The notes under the pieces were generated by a model. The model had not been told where the DNA came from, searched no databases, and saw only the letters and a list, made by a program, of their open reading frames with translations. Position numbers and translations under genes: made by a program. A stretch of DNA of 64,000 nucleotides. Source: Amyloporia xantha. Taxonomy: Eukaryota; Basidiomycota; Agaricomycetes; Polyporales; Adustoporiaceae. Each line of letters begins with the position of its first letter. Position 1 is the first letter of the stretch. This document shows positions 45,854 to 57,768 of this stretch, piece after piece. The stretch covers positions 496,001 through 560,000 of the forward strand of contig JAYKKR010000004.1 of assembly GCA_036971615.1 (NCBI GenBank), in the 5' to 3' direction.

Positions 45854-46305
45854 CTAGAGCTCTCCGGTGACATTTCGCGCCACCCATCCAGCTGCCTGGG
45901 CTGCCGCGCTATCTTCGGATTCTGGCCCGAGAAGATAGTATATAGTACGCTGGGCGACGAACACAGCATACTGTGGAGCGAACTTGTATAGACCAGTGAC
46001 GACGAACGTGAGGACGAGATAAATTAGAATGACTGTGCGAAACGCGGGCAACCCCATGCCTTATCGTGAGTCGCCATGGGGAGGACACAGTATATAATGT
46101 ACATACGCATGAGCGTCTTCTCCCAACTCTCAAGAAGCACTAGGCCGGTGGTCGTCTCGAGAAGCATGCGCTTGCGCCATAGGAACGCACCGATGGGGCT
46201 GGTCGGCGGGCGGTACGGAATCGTTATGCCGAAAATGGCTGCTGCGGTGTTGGGTATGCGCTTCCAGGTCTCGGGCGACATAGCAGGGGTGGAAGACGAG
46301 GGCAT
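45854..46305 (-). CDS. Small membrane protein, possible serine palmitoyltransferase small-subunit-like (copy 2)
   Basis: The start is at 46305 (MPSSSTPAMSPETWKRIP) and a single intron lies after WEKTLM, giving about 130 residues. The core (IPYRPPTSPIGAFLWRKR, then LLETTTGLVLLESWEKTLM) aligns with copy 1, as do the membrane helix (LIYLVLTFVVTGLYKFAP) and QRTIYYLLG. It lacks the long N-terminal extension of copy 1 and is nearer the size of a small accessory subunit. The function is suggested by the ESWEK motif only. The stop is at 45854. Confidence 0.62.
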
Positions 46306-47070
46306 TGTTAGAGAATTAGCGGTAATCGAGCGGGTGTGGGCTGTACAGTGAGCGAGTCGTGGGACGCTGAGACGTCGCAGGCGTAAGAATGCTTCGTAGG
46401 GTGACTGGATGTTTCTTCGTTGGTCAAATATTGACCGCTAAATATTATATACGAACGACAAGGAGAAAGTAATACAGAGTCAGAGCAGCGCAAGAGAGCA
46501 GAACGATGAGAAGTGATGAGGTTTTGTCTGACATGGAGGCCGGAGAATCCACAGGCGCACCCGGAAGATCCCGGAAGACATGCAAGCCAAATACGGCAAG
46601 TCTCCCGAAACACTCAGCGTCGGTGAAGTTCGCGCACGTCCTGGAATGATGAACGATACTTATTCTGAATCTTTGTTCCGAAAGGCATGCAAAATCGGGC
46701 GGAGCAGGTTCCACTCCCGTCAAAATGTTCGCAGGTGGCAAATATTGTGAATAGAGCTCCCGATTGGCTGAAAACCCGGGAGCAAATATTGTCATGACAT
46801 AAGTTTTCAACCTGGATTTCTTGCGATGCTGTACCAGAGCACGCTGTAAATGTCGTATATGATTAATGCTGCTGTCTGACTCGGACAGTGAGCTTGGACA
46901 GTGCAAGACATGTCCCATTTTTATGTCTCCTGAGGTAGTTGGTGTGAAATGTCATTCGATTATGGCAGTTATTCACGATGGCTTGACGCACGAAGAACCC
47001 CGCGCGAGAGCAAATTCAGCGAAATACGTGGATATATAATATATGCAATATGATCCCACCAGTCGAATTC
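46306..47070. other. Intergenic region
   Basis: A minus-strand frame ends near 46440 with a 29-residue hydrophobic peptide from its own ATG (MSDKTSSLLIVLLSCAALTL). I could not connect it to a family or further exons, so it is not called. Nothing else was seen. Confidence 0.35.
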
Positions 47071-48254
47071 CTACTGTCTGTTCTCTGGCATCCTAGACAA
47101 CTGACTCTTACTCCGCATCCGTGGTCGCACCCGCGTGTACCATTCCCATGCAGCGCGCACGACCTCACCATCAGCGTCGTACGGGGTCGGTATCTCTGAA
47201 TAGCCCGGGCGCGCGGTTGGGTGCCGGACATAGACGGCAGAGCATGTCGTGAACGAGGGTTCGATGTACGCGGGAATAAAGAGGAAAGGGGCGGCGTAAG
47301 GAGGTAGGTGGAAGGGCGTGAGATGCGCCTTGCGGTCTTCCTTTTTCCATTTGGGAGCAGGCTTGCTCTTCGACGACTTGGGAGAGGACTCGGCGGTCGA
47401 ACTCTTCGGAGTAGAATCCTGCTCTGACGTGGGTTCTGCCTCCGAAGCTTCCGTTTCTGCGGTTGCTTCTGAGGTGGACTCAGGCGCAGACGTCACTGTG
47501 TCCTCCTTCGCCGCATCTTCAGCCTCAGCGGCGACCTCAGCCTCTTCCTTTGGCGCCGCGCTTGCCTGGAGGAAGCGGATGGCGGCTGGATTGACTGAGA
47601 TCATGTCGCCAGGGGCCAGTCTGGTATTCGGGTTGGTGTGCTAAGACCACAGCAGTCTAAGGTCTTGTTGCATGCAAGCAGAACGGTATGACGCACCTTC
47701 TTCCCGTTCAACAGCACGTCCCCGTGCACGACCAGTCTTCGTGCCTCGTACACACTATGCGCAAGGCACGAGCGGAATACGAGGACGTCGATCCTCCTCT
47801 CGACTTCCCTGAACATCAGACTGCCGACAGGTGCCAGGCCCTTTGCCCGTTCGCTCTCCAGCCGTTTCGCTTCCTTCTCAGCAGCATGTTCTCGCTTTGC
47901 CCATTTGCTCAACAAGGCAGCCTCCATGGCAGGACTGGTAGCGTTGGACCGGACATCCGGAAGAGTGGATGGGAGGTACCACCGTTTGAATATTTTCTCG
48001 TTGATGAAGTCGCCGTGGTACGCGCGCAGGAGAGCCTTCGATGCCCAACGTTGTTGGTAAAGACTCCGATTCGTCTGCGTGAAGACAGTATCGATGAGTT
48101 TTTCCCCGACTGAACGGCGCCAGAGATTATATAGGTTACGAGGATGCCAGCTCTGCATGGTCGATGCTGTTAGCTCGATTGCGGGTGAACACAGGTGAAA
48201 TCTCACCATACGTGGCATTGCCCTTCTAAGGCTGTATACGTTAGCATCTCGCAT
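47071..48254 (-). CDS. NAM9: Mitochondrial small-subunit ribosomal protein uS4m (Nam9)
   Basis: Three exons (48207-48254, 47697-48152 and 47071-47640) join in phase to 357 residues. The N-terminus [16 protein letters not shown], then [13 protein letters not shown], is the characteristic fungal Nam9 start. The S4 RNA-binding domain follows: [20 protein letters not shown], then [18 protein letters not shown], then [11 protein letters not shown]. After it comes a long acidic Ala/Glu/Ser-rich linker, and then a conserved C-terminal part ([20 protein letters not shown]). Nam9 binds the small-subunit rRNA and is needed for assembly and decoding in the mitochondrial ribosome. The acidic linker after the S4 domain is a family-typical insertion of variable length. 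The gene is divergent from the gamma-tubulin complex gene with 261 bases between starts. Confidence 0.93.
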
Positions 48255-48515
48255 CCTTGCGAATGCCTAATAGGAGCGTTCGCAGGGTGATATCGTCCTA
48301 GCAGGATACCAGCAAGGAGCACGCTGACTGCTACTGGCGAAAAGGTCTGGCCAGAAAGGAAATAAATCACGTGCTGCCTTTGAACGCGTCGTGCAAGCGC
48401 TCGTTGCTATTGGCCTTGTCTCATTGAATCGCGGTTCTGCTTTGAGGGATTACTCTTGAATTCTCAATAACTCTAGGGGTTTTCACCGGTGTTGACTATC
48501 AGGGTAAGATTTGAT
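48255..48515. promoter_or_regulatory. Bidirectional promoter region of uS4m and GCP2 genes
   Basis: These 261 bases separate two divergent housekeeping genes. A CCAAT-type element is not clearly present; ATTGG at about 48409 is the reverse of CCAAT and may serve. There is no obvious TATA box. Confidence 0.4.
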
Positions 48516-51500
48516 ATGGATCCATATACCCCACGCCCTAGAACTGGCGGTCGTAAGAAAAATCTCACACTCTCCGCTAAGGAGTACACGAAGGTTAGTT
48601 TTTTGTGCCTTTTGTGCACCATCGTGTAGGAACCTGTCCATCCAGGTTACGGGAACGATCGCATCAGTACGAAGGACACGTCAATACTTGGAAGATGGAG
48701 TCACGGAGGATTCTGGAGCTCGCGTGCCCTCCACTCGCGGAAGTCTTGACAGAGGTGTGATGCACAATTACATTGCACAAGCCGTCACAGCAATGACGCG
48801 TCTTTTTGCAGGACGAGATGAGCCGTCCTTCATTGCGGAGACTTCCTTTGTTCGCGCGCCACTTAACTCGCGTGTTGTCTCTGGTGCTGGTGTTCCGAAG
48901 GATAAGTCCAAAGGTAAGGGCAAGGCTAAGGCGAGAGAGACTTTGGATGGCGTGCCAGTAGAAATTCAGGAGGCGTTGTTATTGGAGGACTTGCTATTTG
49001 TGTTGATGGTAGGTGATATTTACTGGAGTCATCGCATTTTTACTTTTGTTTGTGGCGATTCTTGTATCTCAATGATCGGACCCCTTTTGATCAGGGAATC
49101 GAAGGAACGCACATATCATATCATCCGGACCACTCTCCAGATGATGACGATCCACTGCAAGGAGTGCGTTTTGTTGTCGCCCCTTCACTAGGTATATCTT
49201 ACTTGTTAAACACAAGCAACGTGGTATTAATTTAGAGGTACAGACCCGTCTTTGCGTGACCTGGTTGAACGCATCTTACCGTTGGCGACGTACTACACCG
49301 CAATTACCTCCTTCATAGAACTCCGAAGCCATCTCGACTTTGGCCTGGTCAACCACGCGTTATGTGCTGCCATGCGTGATATGTTGAAGGTAACACTTTC
49401 TTCATCTCTGTAGCACGAACGTTGCCGCTCACTAGCATCTAGGATTATCAAACGTTGCTCTCACAGCTGGAGCATGCGTTCAACACTTCCCCGCAATTTA
49501 CGCTACAGAAGCTCTGGTTTTACGTGCATCCGACATTGCATACACTTTCGCTGCTGTACCTGCTCATCACAGAACTGGCCACGGCTGACGACCCCTCCGC
49601 TGCTCTGTCAGACTCGGATTCTGCAAACACGTCTGATGCTGAAGAGGCAGCGCGAAATGAAGCACTCGGTTTGGGTGGTGCGAAACTCAAGGCGGTCCTT
49701 TCCGAGATCGGCAAAGGATCAAGATTGGGCGTGGATGGTGGCTCCAGCGGGATTGCCGTTAAAGGCGGTGAAGTGCTCGCGATCTTGCATGAAAGGATGC
49801 AGAACATGTCAGGAGATCCGGCAGCGCGTACACTGTATGGAGCGCTTCTGCGCGCGGCCGGGAAGCCGTACATCGAGATGGTGCAGACGTGGATACGGAC
49901 AGGGCGCCTGGACGACCCGTATGAAGAACTGCTGGTGAAGGAAAGCAAATTCATCGATCGGGGTACTCTTGATATGGACTACACGGATGAATATTGGGAA
50001 CGCCGGTACACGGTAAGTACATAGCATGTTGATGTGGGGGTCGTGTCCTGATGGCAATGTACGACAGCTCAGAGACGGATCAAAAATGGGCGAGCCGTCC
50101 AAGCGACATCAGACAGGAGTACCGCCAGCTCGTACAGTCGGTGGTCGATTGCCAGGCGGTGCCTGCGTGCCTCCCCCACTAGAGCGGTGGAAGCACAAAA
50201 TTGGGCTAGCAGGCAAATACCTCAATGTCATCCGGGAATGTGGTATTGAAATCAGCCGGGATCCGAATCATGCAGAGGACGAGGATTTGTCCATGGATGA
50301 TGAAAGGTGCGTGTTTCGCTTCGTGACCCTGGCGTTTACTTAGGATTACAATCCATAGATTCTACAAGTCTATCGATGATGCATACAACCATGCCAACCA
50401 TACGTTACTTCAGTTGCTCCTGCACGACCAGCAGCTCATCCCACGACTACGTTCTCTGAAACGCTACTTCTTCCTCTCACAATCATCGTTCCTTACACAT
50501 CTGCTTGACCTTTCTCATACGGAGCTCCGTAAAACTGCAAAATCCGCCTCTCTAGTGAAGCTGCAAAGTCTGCTGGACCTTGCGTTGAACACAGATACAC
50601 AGGGAGAGGATGCCATGTTTCGCGAGGACGTGCGCGTTACAATGGCCGGTAGCGGATTGTACGAATGGTTACTGAAGGTAGTGACAGTAAATGGGGTCAT
50701 CCTCGGTGAGGACGGGGAGGGCGCGGATGGACATGCACACGAGGAATCAAAGAAGGAACGTGAGAAGGAAAAGGATGATAAGAAGCAGACAGCTGGTAAG
50801 TCCAAGAGCTACCGAGTCTCAGCTGCATAGCGTTGACGAACATGATTCCGTCATTTCATGACAGCTATCGATGCACTGACACTTGACTACACGGTCAAAT
50901 TCCCGCTATCTCTTGTGATCTCTCGCAAAACCATATTGCTCTATCAGCTTATTTTCCGCTTCCTACTGCATCTCAAGCACGTCGAGCAATCACTCTCCTC
51001 TATGTGGATCGAGCATAAGACATCTCCATGGCGTCGCTCGACCCGTCCATCTGGTACTAGTCCGCCTTCGCCCACAACCACAGAACCTGTAGACTGGCAT
51101 ACCGATTTCCATAACTGGCGCAAACGTGTATTTTTACTCCGTGCCCGTATGCTTGCTTTCGTGCAGCAGATCCTTGCATTTGCAACATTTGAGGTACTCG
51201 AACCTAATTGGCGCAAGCTGGAGGAGAAGCTAGAAGCTGGGAAGGTCAAGACGGTTGATCAACTCTTGGGCGATCATATCGATTTTCTAAACACTTGCTT
51301 GAAAGAATGCATGCTGACCAGCTCGAAGCTATTGAGGGTGAGTTTTGTCCGTCGCTTTGCACCAACCTTTTTCATGTTAAGCGGCTTGCGTGTAGGCATA
51401 TTCACGTTTGATCGTGACGTGTTCAACTTTTGCGCTGTATACAGCTTCTTTCACGAAGTCCGCAAATCAGGCGCTTGCAGCAGCAGATACAGCTGAAGGT

Positions 51501-51779
51501 GATCAAGCTATGGCCAAGAGATGGGACTTCTTGAATAAATTTGAGACAAACTTCAATCATTGGTCAGTGACGCCCCAGAGCCGCTGTCTGTTGAATCTGC
51601 TCACCGTTGTCGTGTGTGTAGGTTCAATGTAAGATTCGATGAGAACTCACATACTTATATTGGCTGCTTATCCTTCCCTATAGGTCCATCTTGACTGTGT
51701 GCAGTTCTATGCTTCGAGCGAGAATGTATCGTTATTACCTCTCGTGGTCCGCCTAAGTAGCATCAAACCAACGGCATGA
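48516..51779 (+). CDS. Gamma-tubulin complex component GCP2/Spc97
   Basis: The start MDPYTPRPRTGG is at 48516; at least ten exons with short introns run to the stop at 51777-51779. The block PVEIQEALLLEDLLFVLM, joined to GIEGTHISY, is the GRIP1 entry typical of GCP2 and distinguishes it from GCP3. It is followed by LVERILPLATYYTAITSFIE and YQTLLSQLEHAF. The GRIP2 half includes KYFFLSQSSFLTHLLDLS, VSRKTILLYQLIFRFLLH-like sequence (about 50920-50965), LAFVQQILAFATFEVLEPNW and HIDFLNTCLKECML. The end (HLDCVQFYASSENVSLLPL) matches the family C-terminus. The protein forms the gamma-tubulin small complex with GCP3 at the spindle pole body and nucleates microtubules. A Lys/Glu-rich insert lies at about 50720-50800. 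No frame damage was seen. Confidence 0.9.
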
Positions 51780-52130
51780 CGGCACTCTCGTTTCCGCGGG
51801 CGAAGACGAATCATTTATGCAAAATACTCCACAAGACTTTATAGGCTTCATCACCTGACTCTAGTTTGTTCTTGGTAAATTCGAGCCTCTCGTGTCGTAG
51901 GCAGTGTACGATATGTAACCATGTGCTTGATTGCTCGTTTTTCGTTCAACTTGATATACCACAGATAAGGACCTATTTCCGAAGTGGCAAACATGACCGG
52001 GCACACGTCTTGGGGATCATTGGTGTCCGACCCAGCCCCAAATGAGCTCATTGCATTGAGAGCTACCGAGGTCCCCACGATGCGGGATATATGAATATCT
52101 CGGGTTCTGCCAAAGGTGCGTAGGCTACTC
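51780..52130. other. Short intergenic region
   Basis: This gap lies between the convergent GCP2 and GMC oxidoreductase genes. No gene or repeat is seen. Confidence 0.4.
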
Positions 52131-54810
52131 CTAGTAGAGATGATTGCTACTTTTTATGAGGTCCGCTGCACGCTCCGCCAACGCAACTACCACTGCACAT
52201 GTATGGCCGGAAACCTGGTCAGGGAAGACAGAAGCGTCGACCACGCGCAGTCCGCTGATACCATGTACACGTAACTCAGGGTCAACTGCGCTGGTGGCAG
52301 GCGACTGTCCCATTTTGACTGTGGAAGTCTACACAACATACCCAGTCAGTCAGAAGAAAAGAAAGTCCTGCGACACAATGATTCGGTGCTCACTGGATGC
52401 CATGCTGTCTGGGCATGCTTTCTAATCCAAGTCTTCAAGTCATCGTCCGTTACCTGCGTCGCGTAGATCAGTCGCAGACAACATGATGCCGATGATACAT
52501 GTCTTGTGTCGTAAGAACTCCCACCTTGTCTGGATCAACATCGCTGGCCCAGTAGGGATCGAAGTCAGAAGGGCCTGAGTCCGGCGTGCTTCTCAGATCC
52601 AAAAGGGACGCGAGCGGCTCTGTCCTTGCCAGACGCAGGATAAGTCGAGACGATTTCAGCAGAATGTTGTAATCATTTTCTGTGGCGAGATAGCTGTAGA
52701 TTGCGAGCGAGATAATGTGAGACAGAGCAAAGCCAGACTGGACATGCCATACTTTGCATCGACGTCTGGCTTGTCCCAGATGTCAGCAGACCGCAAGCGT
52801 ATCGTCCCAGCGCTTTCGGGTTTCAGTAGGATCGGGCCCTAGAGGACAGTTCAATCAAGTTCGAAGCTGGTTTGATGGATCCTGAGAGAGCCTCACCAAT
52901 GTGATCCCATAGGCACCTGGAGAAGGGATCTTGAATCCGCTGTCTATGACCGTAAAAGGCGCCGTCACGATTTCGACATCCGGTGCCCTGGGACCGGAGC
53001 TGTGGTCGGTGACCGCAGGTGCAGCATATCCAGGAGCTCCGAAGGGAAGACTAGGAGTGGCATCAGTAAGTAGAGCGGGATACATGCATAGGATAATCAC
53101 CTTTCATCGTCTGACCGAATGAAGACTCCCACTTGACTCGTAAGACCTGACATTGGTCCAGTCCTGAATATCATCCACTGTGTCAAAGCCAGCGCAGCGG
53201 ATAGAGGACGATGAAGGAAATCAAGTGTAGTACCCGGCTTGGCCCTGAGGATCATTGCTCCCGCAGATAGATGCTTGGTTCATTCATCATTCAGCACGGT
53301 AAGGACCAGAAAATGAGCTCACATCGAGTAGATTTTGGCCTACAGCAGGGACTTCTTTGATGACAGGGATACCAACTTCCTCAAGATGTGCCGCAGGGCC
53401 AACTCCAGAGAGCATCAGTAACTGAGGAGAACCAACAGCTCCCGCGCAGACGAGTACTTCCTTCCTTGAATAGACATGATAGCGTGGGCCGTGTCTACTC
53501 GACGCGATTTGGATACCGGTGGTTCTGGTGGTACCATCCGCATCCTTGGAGAATAAGATCTTCTCGGTGATGATCGTCACAGCAACCGTGAGGTTCGGTC
53601 TTTGCAAAACCTCGGGATCAAGATATGCCGTGGCGGTAGAGCTTCCTGGATGGAATGTGAGATACGTCGGACAATATATTTGCCACATACGTTCGTGTTT
53701 CTCGTCCATGAAAGCGACAAAGGTGCCCACTCCGAGTGTGCCCTCGGGTGTGTTGAAGTCGCTGTCTTGCGGTCGGAGTAAATCACATGATAGTAAAGGA
53801 AGTACTTACGACGTGCGAGGGATACCCAGATTTTCGGCTGCTTTCAGGATATTTTCTGACATTGGCTATCGTAAACTCAGTACGATCCTGTGGCCTCGTG
53901 TGCATTATCTAATAACCCACAGCAAGTTCCACAGGTCTGATTTTCCAAGGCCCTGAGTGGCCATGCAGGTCTGCATCATTAGGATCATCCGCTTGGGAGC
54001 TGTATCTCTCGGCTTTCCGAAAATATCTGTTTGTAAGCAGTTGGTGATCATAGTCGCGCACGGTCAGTGTTCGTAACACTCACTTCCTCATAGTCTCATA
54101 GCCCCAGCCGGTGGCACCCTGTTCGACCCAAGCATCGAAGTCTATCAATTATGATTGAGTATACGCTTCACAGAAACACCTTAGATGAATAACCTTCCGG
54201 GGCACAGTGGTGAAATATCAAGGCATTGATAGAGCTGCCTAAACAGTCAGTCTATGAGGCACATACAAACTGTGCATCAATACTTGCCTCGATCCGCCGA
54301 GTAGTTTACCTCTGGGCCAATACAAACGTCGATTATCAAGGCGAGGTTGGGGCCTACATACCAATGCTCGTTATCAAAGTCACTTGTGATCTCAATATTC
54401 GGCGCACGTGGTTTCATATCCCCAATCACACTCTCCTTTGAATAGTTTAGTGAACCCGAGAGGAACACGAGTCATCAAGACATTCTCGTTACTTCAGCCA
54501 ATAGAGCTTGGTCAGCTGGACATGCAGAGTGATAGAGATATCTGACCTCCTCCCAGCTTCAACGAGGAGCACCGTGACGTTGGGATCTTCGGAAAGTCTG
54601 GAGGCAAGCACACAGCCAGCAGTTCCTGGACGGAGTGAGCCCTCGTGAAGTAGGAGTCGGTTTAGGTTTCGTCTTACCTCCCCCAACTATGATGTAGTCA
54701 TAATGACCAGCGTTGTGATCGTGGATAGGAGAATCCTTATCGCCCTCGAGGCGCACTCCAAGTGTAGCAGGGTCGTAAACCAGTGTCGATTTGGACAGAA
54801 GGCCACCCAT
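52131..54810 (-). CDS. GMC oxidoreductase (aryl-alcohol oxidase/choline dehydrogenase-like)
   Basis: The start [13 protein letters not shown] is at 54810 and the stop at 52131, with over ten short introns. Landmarks occur in order: the FAD motif YDYIIVGGG joined to [20 protein letters not shown], the GMC signature [15 protein letters not shown] (about 54200-54240), and the second signature [16 protein letters not shown]. The C-terminal domain has HPVSTVKMG with the catalytic histidine and [20 protein letters not shown] with the second histidine. All are present, so it looks active. Family members (CAZy AA3) oxidise alcohols with FAD, some making hydrogen peroxide for lignin breakdown. Unlike secreted aryl-alcohol oxidases, this start shows no signal peptide. 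MGGLLS instead fits an N-myristoylation pattern, though an upstream exon could exist. The exact substrate is unknown. Confidence 0.88.
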
Positions 54811-55690
54811 GAGAATACGGCCGATAGGAGGGATATGACCTGGAGTAGATTTAGATACGCGGTGACTGCAGATGGAGCGGGTACTGTTGACAATTGGCGA
54901 CTTTTTGAGGGTAGGTCGCTTTCCCTACCATCTCGCTTGATGCATGAAGTACACGTCTGTTGCTCTCCAAACTACCGGAATCGGGTGTATCCACTAATAA
55001 ATCAGCTCCGAACAGATCACCGAGCGCTCTGGAGTCTGTATTAGCAGCTTGAAGTTTCGATGTTACCCACGGACTAGGCCACAATGACGGTCACTTTCGA
55101 CTGATGCATACAATCATTCCTCCGTGAAACACGTACTGACCGAGGACTAGCATTTCAAGACCGTAGCCAGTATGTTTTATTCAGAGATGTCATCCATATG
55201 CTTGTCACCTTACGTGGGAATGCCATAGAGCTTTGAGATTAGTCCGCTTCTCCCCTGGAAATGATTGAAACACGCATGGCCGGAAAGAAGGATGATAAGG
55301 GCCTATTCGGCAACGGCATCTTAGCGTGTTACTATACTTGCAAAATTAGCGCCCATTTGTCGATCGTTGATATCCCATCATCAATGTCACGCGATTCGGT
55401 GTCGTTTCTAAACACCTCTTCGTCCCTGAGGCCTGAGGCCTAAGGCCTGAATCAGGGCAAGGCCTGGGGGGATTATTCCTTCGACACATTGTACTTCTGC
55501 GTCATGTAGACTGCGACACCCTTAGCAAACCACTTCATGGGCTCTCATTGAACTTGGAACTTAAGTAAATTCTTGGGCGGTGTTCCTGTACTATATGGTA
55601 AGCGTAACGGTCGTGCTCACGTGATTTTACACTCCGATGTTCGGCCAGATCGGAAGAGCCCAGGACCCCAGAGAGCTGCAAGATAACGCA
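54811..55690. other. Intergenic region upstream of the GMC gene
   Basis: This stretch holds the GMC promoter and has no supported gene. A short GGCCTGA/GGCCTAA repeat lies at about 55430-55465. Confidence 0.4.
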
Positions 55691-55693
55691 TAG

Positions 55694-57610
55694 CACTCCG
55701 TGCATAGCAAACAATTTCCACTGGAAAAATGGTGGAAAAAGCCGTGGAAAAAGATAACGGATATCCAAGGGAAAAGTGGTGGAAACTTTAGTGGAAAAAT
55801 GAAACATATTTCCAGTGCATTTGCAAAGGAAAAATAAATTCTATTTCCAAGCCTTTTTCTCATGGAAATTTGATATATATTTCCAGAAGATTTCCCAGGG
55901 AAATCTGGGTGGAAATTGATAAGATATTTCCACAGAGAATATTCATGGGAAATAGGTAATCTATTTCCATGGCGGAATGATAGCCTTTTTCCAGCAGAAA
56001 AAAAAAGATATTTCCAGAGAACTTCCAGTGGAAATCCACTGTGACAGTGTGACAGTGTCAGTACAGACTTCGGTCAAATTCAACATGTCACAGTGATTTC
56101 CACTATCAAGTTCTGTCTGGTTGTGTTGTGCCATATTGTGCCATGTTGAGTCCTGTTGAGTCATGTCCAGTCCAGTCAAGTCCAGTCATGTCGTGTCCAT
56201 TCAAGTCAAGTCGAGTCCAGTCGAGTCCAGTCGAGTCATGTCGAGTCATGTCGAGTCATGTCAAGTCCAGTCGAGTCAAGTTGTGTCAAGTCCAGTCAAG
56301 TTGTGTCAAGTTGTGTCAAGTCCAGTCAAGTTGTGTCAAGTTGTGTCAAGTCCAGTCAAGTCCAGTCAAGTCATGTCGTGTCATGTCCAGTCAGGTCAAG
56401 TCCAGTCCAGTCCAGTCAAGTCAAGTCCAGTCATGTCCAGTCATGTTGTGTCCAGTCAAGTCAAGTCCAGTCATGTCATGTCATGTCCAGTCCAGTCATG
56501 TCGTGTCGTGTCCAGTCAGGTCAAGTCATGTCGAGTCAAGTCAAGTCAAGTCGGGTCAGGTCCAGTCATGTCAAGTCCAGTCAAGTCCAGTCATGTCGTG
56601 TCATGTCCAGTCAAGTCATGTCCAGTCAGGTCAAGTCAAGTCCAGTCCAGTCAGGTCGAGTCCAGTTAAGTCCAGTTATGTCGTGTCCAGTCAAGTCCAG
56701 TCCAGTCAAGTCTCTTGACTTGCCTGGACTTGACATGACTTGACCTGACTGGACACGACACGACATGACTGGACTGGACATGACTCGACTCGACTTGACT
56801 TGACTGGACATGACTCGACCTGACTGGACACGACATGACTGGACATGACTGGACTTGACTTGACTGGACTGGACTGGACTTGACCTGACTGGACATGACA
56901 CGACATGACTTGACTGGACTTGACTGGACTTGACACAACTTGACACAACTTGACTGGACTTGACACAACTTGACACAACTTGACTGGACTTGACACAACT
57001 TGACTCGACTGGACTTGACATGACTCGACATGACTCGACATGACTCGACTGGACTCAACTCGACTTGACATGACACGACTTGACTTGAATGGACACGACA
57101 TGACTGGACTTGACTGGACTGGACATGACTGGACATGACATGACTCAACAGGACTCAACATGGCACAACATGGCACAACACAACCAGACAGAACTTGATA
57201 GTGGAAATCACTGTGACATGTTGAATTTGACTGAAGTCTGTACTGACACTGTCACACTGTCACAGTGGATTTCCACTGGAAGTTCTCTGGAAATATCTTT
57301 TTTTTTCTGCTGGAAAAAGGCTATCATTCCGCCATGGAAATAGATTACCTATTTCCCATGAATATTCTCTGTGGAAATATCTTATCAATTTCCACCCAGA
57401 TTTCCCTGGGAAATCTTCTGGAAATATATATCAAATTTCCATGAGAAAAAGGCTTGGAAATAGAATTTATTTTTCCTTTGCAAATGCACTGGAAATATGT
57501 TTCATTTTTCCACTAAAGTTTCCACCACTTTTCCCTTGGATATCCGTTATCTTTTTCCACAGCTTTTTCCACCATTTTTCCAGTGGAAATTGTTTGCTAT
57601 GCACGGAGTG
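55694..57610. mobile_element. CACTA-like fold-back element, nearly one full palindrome
   Basis: The left end CACTCCGTGCATAGC (55694) and the reverse complement of the right end (57610) are identical and are flanked by TAG on both sides (55691-55693 and 57611-57613). A 3-base duplication and CACT ends are the hallmarks of CACTA/EnSpm elements. Each arm first has about 500 bases rich in TTTCCA...TGGAAA subterminal motifs. It then has a run of 5-base units (GTCAA, GTCCA, GTCAT, GTCGA, GTCGT) on the left and their complements on the right. The arms meet near 56712 with almost no spacer. No transposase is present. The pentamer runs leave several frames open, giving Val/Ser-rich peptides with no meaning. 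Confidence 0.85.
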
Positions 57611-57768
57611 TAGATCATACCGTGCACGACTATACAGTATCCTCAAAAGACATTGCAGAGTAAAATTCACGGAATACAGTTGTTATATTATGCTGCAATA
57701 TACACTTTAAAATACACTGTCTATATTTATAATTTGAGCAAAGAGATATGTTATGTGCAGGCAACACC

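Noticed and set aside
46440..46918. Minus-strand frame ending in a 29-residue hydrophobic peptide
   Set aside because: It could be a small membrane protein, but I found no family match, no following exon and no other support.
56128..57176. Several long open frames coding Val/Ser/Gln-rich repeat proteins on both strands
   Set aside because: They follow automatically from a 5-base repeat without stop codons. They exist in several phases and on both strands of a palindromic transposon.
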